DNA from: an uncultured Clostridia bacterium | GTDB taxonomy: Bacteria > Bacillota > Clostridia > Oscillospirales > Ruminococcaceae | Direction of reading: 5' to 3' | Assembly (NCBI GenBank): GCA_947584825.1 | Contig: CANPWR010000006.1 | Location: forward strand, 1 to 27,067 | DNA: 27,067 bases | In this document: positions 23,292 through 27,067 of the stretch, piece by piece | How the letters are laid out: every line of letters begins with the position of its first letter | How positions within the stretch are numbered: the stretch's first letter is position 1 | Made by a program: the position numbers and the translations under genes | The notes under the pieces: model-generated | Database searches by the model: none | Seen by the model: only the letters and a program-made list of their open reading frames with translations | Told to the model about the DNA's origin: nothing

Positions 23292-24005
23292 ATGCTAATT
23301 GAAAAATTCAAGCTTGAACATCTTTTTAAACAGGCACAGCTGGATTTAACTGATGAGCAATATAAAAGGCTGGATAAATATGCTCAAATGCTCATTGAAT
23401 GGAATAAAAAGGTAAATTTAACGGCGATTATTTCTCCGGAGGATATATCGCAAAAACATTTTTTGGATAGTATTCTTCCCTTTTCGCTTTTTGAGATAAA
23501 AAAAGGTGCAAAGCTGATTGATGTCGGTACTGGGGCAGGATTCCCCTCTTGTCCGCTGAAAATATTCAGAGAAGATATTCAAATTACACTACTTGACAGT
23601 CTTAATAAGCGAATAAGATTTTTAGAAACTCTTTCTGACGAATTGAATTTGAATGCAGAGTGCATACACGGTCGAGCTGAGGAGATTTCCCATAAGGAAA
23701 TCTATAGAGAGGTTTACGACATAGCGACAGCAAGAGCAGTTGCGTCACTTCCTATGCTATGCGAATATTGCCTACCTTTTGTAAGGACCGGCGGGTATTT
23801 TATAGCTTTAAAAGGCAAAAACAGCGAGGAGGAAATATCCGCAGCAAAGAACGCAATTAAAGTTTTGGGAGGGGAAATTGACAAGATAATTAATTATTCC
23901 TTACCTAACGGCGATAAACGAGCATTAATAGCAATAAAAAAAATATCGCAAACAGCGAGTAAATACCCTAGAAACAAGGGGCAAATGACAAAAAAGCCGC
24001 TTTAA
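23292..24005 (+). CDS. rsmG: 16S rRNA (guanine-N7) methyltransferase RsmG
   Basis: RsmG (GidB) uses S-adenosylmethionine to methylate N7 of G527 of 16S rRNA. The 237-residue product has the N-terminal WNKKVNLTAI, the SAM-binding LIDVGTGAGFPSCPLKI, and ARAVASLPMLCEYCLPF. Its C-terminal end KYPRNKGQMTKKPL is typical of the family. The usual GIP after GAGFP reads SCP. The start is uncertain: ATG 23292 is preferred, but an in-frame TTG lies at 23283 and the ribosome binding site (AAGAAAG) is weak. The last codons overlap the 5' arm of the downstream terminator. Confidence 0.94.
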   Translation: MLIEKFKLEHLFKQAQLDLTDEQYKRLDKYAQMLIEWNKKVNLTAIISPEDISQKHFLDSILPFSLFEIKKGAKLIDVGTGAGFPSCPLKIFREDIQITLLDSLNKRIRFLETLSDELNLNAECIHGRAEEISHKEIYREVYDIATARAVASLPMLCEYCLPFVRTGGYFIALKGKNSEEEISAAKNAIKVLGGEIDKIINYSLPNGDKRALIAIKKISQTASKYPRNKGQMTKKPL

Positions 24006-24044
24006 TTTACTTGAGAAAGTAAATTGAGGACGGCTTTTGTAATT
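23991..24044 (+). terminator. Hairpin terminator overlapping the rsmG stop codon
   Basis: AAAAGCCG pairs with CGGCTTTT, enclosing AATTTACTT/AAGTAAATT around GAGA. It is followed by TTTTGTAATTT. The 5' arm is inside rsmG. Confidence 0.65.
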
Positions 24045-24083
24045 TACGCTCGATGAACACCTATAGAAATAATGAATAATTGA

Positions 24084-24092
24084 TGTTACAAT
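24084..24092 (+). promoter_or_regulatory. Possible extended -10 promoter of noc
   Basis: TGTTACAAT lies about 60 bases upstream of noc with no good -35. A short GCGG/CCGC hairpin (about 24119-24136) follows in the leader, just before the GGGGAGG ribosome binding site. Confidence 0.3.
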
Positions 24093-24153
24093 ATTGTTGT
24101 GTAGACGTAGAGATACAGGCGGAATATAAAACCGCTTTGGGGAGGACAACAAA

Positions 24154-24984
24154 ATGGTAAATTTTACAACAAGACAGAGAGAAAAAGAAATCAACAAAGT
24201 ACTTGAAATAGGCATATCACTGATAAAACCTAATCCGAGTCAGCCAAGAAAGCATTTTTATTCGGACGAGCTTACAAAGCTTGCAAAGAGTATTTCTCAG
24301 GAGGGGATTCTTCAGCCGCTGATAATTAGAATAAACGACGGTGAATATCAGCTTGTTTCGGGTGAACGCCGACTTAGGGCGGCAAAAATCGCAGGTTTGA
24401 AAACCGTTCCGTGCATTATTGTCAATATGACAGAGCGCAACTCAGCGCTTATGGCTTTAGTGGAAAACATTCAGAGGGAGGATTTGTCTTTCTTTGAGGA
24501 AGCCAGTGCAATCCAGTCGCTTATTACAGTTTACGGAATGACGCAGGAAGATGCGGCAATACGGTTGGGGCTTGCACAGTCAACAGTGGCAAACAAGCTG
24601 AGACTTCTCAAACTGCCTGGTGATGAACAGCAGGTAATTATGGACATGGGACTAAGCGAAAGACACGCACGTGCGCTGTTAAAACTAAAATCAAAAAGCG
24701 ACAGGGTAGATGTTTTGGAGCGCATTCATAAATACAAATTGAATGTTGAAATGACTGAAGCTTATATTTCAAAGCTTTTAGAAGGCAGACAGAAAAAAGA
24801 GTCCTACAAAAAGCGTTCCCCTATTTTAAAAGACGTAAGGCTTTTTGTAAACACAATTAACAAAGCTATTGAAGTTATGCGGTTATCGGGGGTTGAGGCT
24901 AACTCTAAAAAAACTCAGACTGAGAATGAAATTACATACACAATAACCATTCCGATAAACGAAAACAATTCATTCACCTTTTAG
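24154..24984 (+). CDS. noc: Nucleoid occlusion protein Noc (ParB paralogue)
   Basis: Noc is a ParB-like CTP-binding DNA clamp that blocks septum formation over the chromosome. The 276-residue product has the ParB CTP-site motif SGERRLRAA (69-77), VENIQRED (103-110), and the helix-turn-helix ending AQSTVANKLRLLKLP. Gln142 and Lys148 there match the Noc-type rather than the ParB-type specificity residues as I recall them. The C-terminal dimer region (VNTINKAIEVMRLSGVEAN) also resembles Noc. Its N-terminus, MVNFTTRQREKE, is charged and lacks the hydrophobic membrane-binding start of B. subtilis Noc. GGGGAGG is 9 bases upstream. Position after rsmG and before parA supports Noc; a second ParB is the alternative. 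Confidence 0.88.
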   Translation: MVNFTTRQREKEINKVLEIGISLIKPNPSQPRKHFYSDELTKLAKSISQEGILQPLIIRINDGEYQLVSGERRLRAAKIAGLKTVPCIIVNMTERNSALMALVENIQREDLSFFEEASAIQSLITVYGMTQEDAAIRLGLAQSTVANKLRLLKLPGDEQQVIMDMGLSERHARALLKLKSKSDRVDVLERIHKYKLNVEMTEAYISKLLEGRQKKESYKKRSPILKDVRLFVNTINKAIEVMRLSGVEANSKKTQTENEITYTITIPINENNSFTF

Positions 24985-24985
24985 C

Positions 24986-25011
24986 AGAAGTGTTCCACGT
25001 GGAACACTTCT
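24986..25011. promoter_or_regulatory. parS-like site 1 within a 26-bp perfect palindrome
   Basis: The core TGTTCCACGTGGAACA (24991-25006) differs symmetrically at two bases from the classical parS TGTTTCACGTGAAACA. The flanking AGAAG and CTTCT extend the perfect symmetry to 26 bp. It lies just after the noc stop. It is a likely ParB (or Noc) nucleation site. Confidence 0.75.
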
Positions 25012-25024
25012 ATAGATTTTAAAA

Positions 25025-25040
25025 TGTTTCACGTGAAACA
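25025..25040. promoter_or_regulatory. parS site 2, exact consensus
   Basis: TGTTTCACGTGAAACA is the exact Bacillus-type parS. Its centre is 34 bp from site 1, and it is about 15 bases upstream of the parA promoter -35. Confidence 0.92.
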
Positions 25041-25055
25041 AATTGAAAATATGTC

Positions 25056-25084
25056 TTGCAAAAGCATACAAACATTGCTATAAT
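25056..25084 (+). promoter_or_regulatory. Promoter of parA-parB
   Basis: TTGCAA (25056-25061), 17 bases, TATAAT (25079-25084) with TGC before it. The transcript start is expected near 25091, inside the 5' arm of the terminator hairpin that follows. Confidence 0.7.
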
Positions 25085-25085
25085 A

Positions 25086-25120
25086 ATAGTTAAGCCGCAA
25101 ATGTTGGCTTAACTATTTTT
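25086..25120 (+). terminator. Intrinsic terminator overlapping the parA start point
   Basis: ATAGTTAAGCC pairs perfectly with GGCTTAACTAT (11 bp) around a 9-nt loop, followed by TTTT-G-TTTT. It lies between the parA promoter and its ribosome binding site, so it should stop readthrough from noc. Confidence 0.75.
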
Positions 25121-25146
25121 GTTTTCACAATGAGAAAGGACAAGTA

Positions 25147-25947
25147 ATGGGGAAAATAATTGCGGTTTCCAACCAAAAGGGCGGCGTAGGAAAGTCTACT
25201 ACGGCTGTTAATCTTGCGGCGGCGCTTGGATTAAAGGGCAAGAAGATTCTTGTTATAGATTTCGACCCTCAAGGGAATACTACAACCAGCTTTGGAATAG
25301 AAAAAAGGCGTATAAGAAACACGGTCTATGAGGCTGTTATAGGAAATTGCCGTATGGTTGAGGCGGTTGTTGCTACAAATTTTCGAGGAGTTTCGGTTGT
25401 TCCCGCTACCCAGACCCTTTCAGGAGCGGCGGTTGAGTTTTTGGAGTTGGACAGGCGTGCGTTAAGACTTAAAATGCAGATCTTAACGGTAAAAGACGAT
25501 TATGATTATATTTTTATTGATTGTCCCCCTACTCTGGATTTGATTACAATCAATGCCCTTGCCGCCTGTGACAGCGTTATTATTCCGATACAGTGCGAAT
25601 TTTTGTCGCTTGAAGGTCTTGTAGAGCTGACGGAGGCAATTAAGAAGGTCAAAAACAGCTTTAATCCAAATATAATTATTGACGGAATACTTTTTACGAT
25701 GTATATGAAAAGGTATAATCTGACGGCACAAGTCGTAGAAGAGGTAAAAACACACTTTCCCAAGATGGTTTATAAGACGGTTATTCCGAGAAATGTTGCT
25801 CTTTCCGAAGCTCCGAGCTTTGGTCAGCCGATAATGTATTACAATCCGAAATGCAAGGGCGCAATAGCTTATGAAGAGTTTGCAGAGGAGTTTTTAAAAC
25901 GGCAGAAAAAGAGGGAAAAACAAGTATTAATAAAAAACAATAAATAA
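25147..25947 (+). CDS. parA: Chromosome partitioning ATPase ParA (Soj)
   Basis: ParA/Soj is a MinD-like ATPase that binds DNA as an ATP dimer. With ParB-parS it drives origin segregation and, in Bacillus, influences DnaA. The 266-residue product begins MGKIIAVSNQKGGVGKSTTA with the deviant Walker A motif (residues 11-18; signature Lys11). It has IDFDPQGNTT, then IFIDCPPTLDLI (Walker B region) and PIQCEFLSLEGL. Length and motifs are standard for chromosomal Soj. AAAGGA precedes the ATG. parB follows after 9 bases; two parS sites lie just upstream. Confidence 0.96.
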   Translation: MGKIIAVSNQKGGVGKSTTAVNLAAALGLKGKKILVIDFDPQGNTTTSFGIEKRRIRNTVYEAVIGNCRMVEAVVATNFRGVSVVPATQTLSGAAVEFLELDRRALRLKMQILTVKDDYDYIFIDCPPTLDLITINALAACDSVIIPIQCEFLSLEGLVELTEAIKKVKNSFNPNIIIDGILFTMYMKRYNLTAQVVEEVKTHFPKMVYKTVIPRNVALSEAPSFGQPIMYYNPKCKGAIAYEEFAEEFLKRQKKREKQVLIKNNK

Positions 25948-25956
25948 GGGGGAAAT

Positions 25957-26826
25957 ATGGCAAAAAAAAGGCTAGGAAAGGGTATGGACGCTCTGTTTTT
26001 TGAAAGCGATGAGGAAAAGGTTACGTCTTCCTCGGCGGCTAATACCTTGAGAATTTCTGAGATAGAGCCAAACAAATCACAGCCGAGAACAGAGTTCGAC
26101 GATGATGCAATATTAAGTCTTGCTGATTCTATTCGTCAGCATGGGGTTTTACAGCCGATTCTTGTAAGACCTCTCCCGACAGGCGGTTATCAGATAGTTG
26201 CGGGCGAGCGCCGCTGGAGAGCGGCAAGAATGGTCGGGTTGAGCGAGGTTCCTGTGCTTATAAAGGAATTGAGCGATTTTGAAACAATGCAGGTCGCATT
26301 GATAGAAAATCTCCAGCGTGAGGACCTGAACCCTATCGAAGAAGCACAGGGTTATGAAAAGCTGATGAGTAAATACGATATGACTCAGGAGCAGGTCGCA
26401 GAGGCAATGGGAAAATCACGTCCGGCTATTGCGAATTCGCTCAGACTTTTAAAACTTGACGACGAAACACAAAAAATGTTAAAAAATGGTGATTTATCGG
26501 CAGGTCATGCAAAGGCACTGGCAGGCTTAGATGATATTAAGCTAAGGCAAGAGCTTGCAAAGAAAACAGCATTGGACAAGCTTTCTGTAAGACAGCTTGA
26601 GAAAATCATTTCAATGGGTGAAAAAAAGTCGAAAGGGTCAAAAGCATCCATTCGTTACGAAAACACCTATGCTGCGGAGCTTGAAGCTGCATTGCAGTCG
26701 GCTTTTGGACAAAAAACTGAAGTTTCTGCAAAGGCTGACGGAAGCTACACTATTAAGATAAAAGTAAAAAATAAAGACGAGCTTGACGAGTTTGTAAAGA
26801 ATTGCTCGGCTAGTCTTGAGAAATAA
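25957..26826 (+). CDS. parB: Chromosome partitioning protein ParB (Spo0J)
   Basis: ParB/Spo0J is a CTP-dependent clamp loaded at parS that spreads along DNA, recruits SMC and stimulates ParA. The 289-residue product begins with the ParA-stimulating tail MAKKRLGKGMDALF. It has the CTP-binding AGERRWRAA (82-90), ENLQREDLNPIEEA (117-130), and a helix-turn-helix with GKSRPAIANSLRLLKL. Arg155 is at the position where Noc has Gln, the ParB-type residue. The C-terminal dimer domain ends YTIKIKVKNKDELDEFV. GGGGG precedes the ATG. It is cotranscribed with parA, and serS follows after 26 bases. Confidence 0.96.
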   Translation: MAKKRLGKGMDALFFESDEEKVTSSSAANTLRISEIEPNKSQPRTEFDDDAILSLADSIRQHGVLQPILVRPLPTGGYQIVAGERRWRAARMVGLSEVPVLIKELSDFETMQVALIENLQREDLNPIEEAQGYEKLMSKYDMTQEQVAEAMGKSRPAIANSLRLLKLDDETQKMLKNGDLSAGHAKALAGLDDIKLRQELAKKTALDKLSVRQLEKIISMGEKKSKGSKASIRYENTYAAELEAALQSAFGQKTEVSAKADGSYTIKIKVKNKDELDEFVKNCSASLEK

Positions 26827-26852
26827 ACATTGAAATTGAGGAGAAAATATTT

Positions 26853-27067
26853 ATGTTAGACATCAAATTTCTAAGAGAAAATCCTGAAATTGTAAAGGAG
26901 AATATCAGAAAGAAGTTTCAGGACGAAAAGATCAAGCTGGTTGACGAGGTTATCGAGCTGGATGAAAAGTACAGAGCGGCAAAAACCCGTTGTGACAATT
27001 TAAGAAGTCAGAGAAACAAGATAAGCAAGCAAATCGGCGGACTTATGGCAAAGGGTGAAAAGGAAGA
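26853..27067 (+). CDS. serS: Serine--tRNA ligase, 5' part
   Basis: This is the first 71 codons of seryl-tRNA synthetase, which charges tRNA-Ser. The product begins MLDIKFLRENPEIVKENI and continues into the N-terminal coiled-coil arm (DEVIELDEKYRAAKTRCDNLRSQRNKISKQIG, seen here in parts), which grips the long variable arm of tRNA-Ser. The gene runs off the right edge. GAGGAG is about 9 bases before the ATG. It is close to parB and may share its transcript. No T-box leader is present. Confidence 0.93.
   Translation, partial: MLDIKFLRENPEIVKENIRKKFQDEKIKLVDEVIELDEKYRAAKTRCDNLRSQRNKISKQIGGLMAKGEKE

Overview
The window is the replication-origin region of a low-GC, endospore-lineage Firmicute. I infer a clostridial organism, most like Oscillospirales/Ruminococcaceae. 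The gene order dnaA-dnaN-S4 gene-recF-remB-gyrB-gyrA on one side, and rpmH-rnpA-yidD-yidC-jag-mnmE-mnmG-rsmG-noc-parA-parB-serS on the other, is the classical Firmicutes oriC layout. SpoVG, the spore protease GPR and a Noc paralogue of ParB fit a spore-forming ancestry. All protein assignments rest on reading the sequences; no database search was run.

Layout. (1) 1-2107, plus strand: the 3' end of accA, acpP, a gene-poor gap of about 960 bases, then a NUDIX hydrolase. The gap carries two well-formed promoter/terminator pairs on the minus strand and no convincing ORF. (2) 2085-6152: spoVG (minus), the pair murC-lexA (plus) behind a probable LexA operator, rpsT (minus, with a structured leader) and gpr (plus). 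(3) 6247-6336: what looks like the fossil C-terminus of an aquaporin. (4) 6394-16403, minus strand: a replication operon running dnaA, dnaN, S4 gene, recF, remB, gyrB, a YcxB-like membrane protein, gyrA. The dnaA-dnaN gap holds a DnaA-trio (five TAG repeats) next to an AT-rich stretch, so it is the likely unwinding site. (5) 16404-16825: divergent dnaA and rpmH promoters. (6) 16826-27067, plus strand: ribosomal protein L34, RNase P protein, membrane-insertion factors, tRNA-modification genes, rsmG, then the chromosome-segregation block with two parS palindromes between noc and parA, and the start of serS.

The genes start replication (DnaA, DnaN, gyrase), repair and monitor it (RecF, LexA), segregate the new origins and keep septa off the nucleoid (ParA, ParB, Noc), and supply translation and membrane-insertion functions. 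gyrA, gyrB, dnaA and the gene between the gyrases use GTG or TTG starts, judged from Shine-Dalgarno spacing.

I see no defence island, prophage, CRISPR array, IS element, rRNA or tRNA. The novelty here is regulatory: the two orphan minus-strand transcripts, the LexA box in front of murC-lexA, the divergent DnaA-box candidates paired with a divergent DnaA domain IV, the rpsT leader, a promoter nested in a terminator at parA, and a start codon inside a hairpin between gyrB and gyrA.
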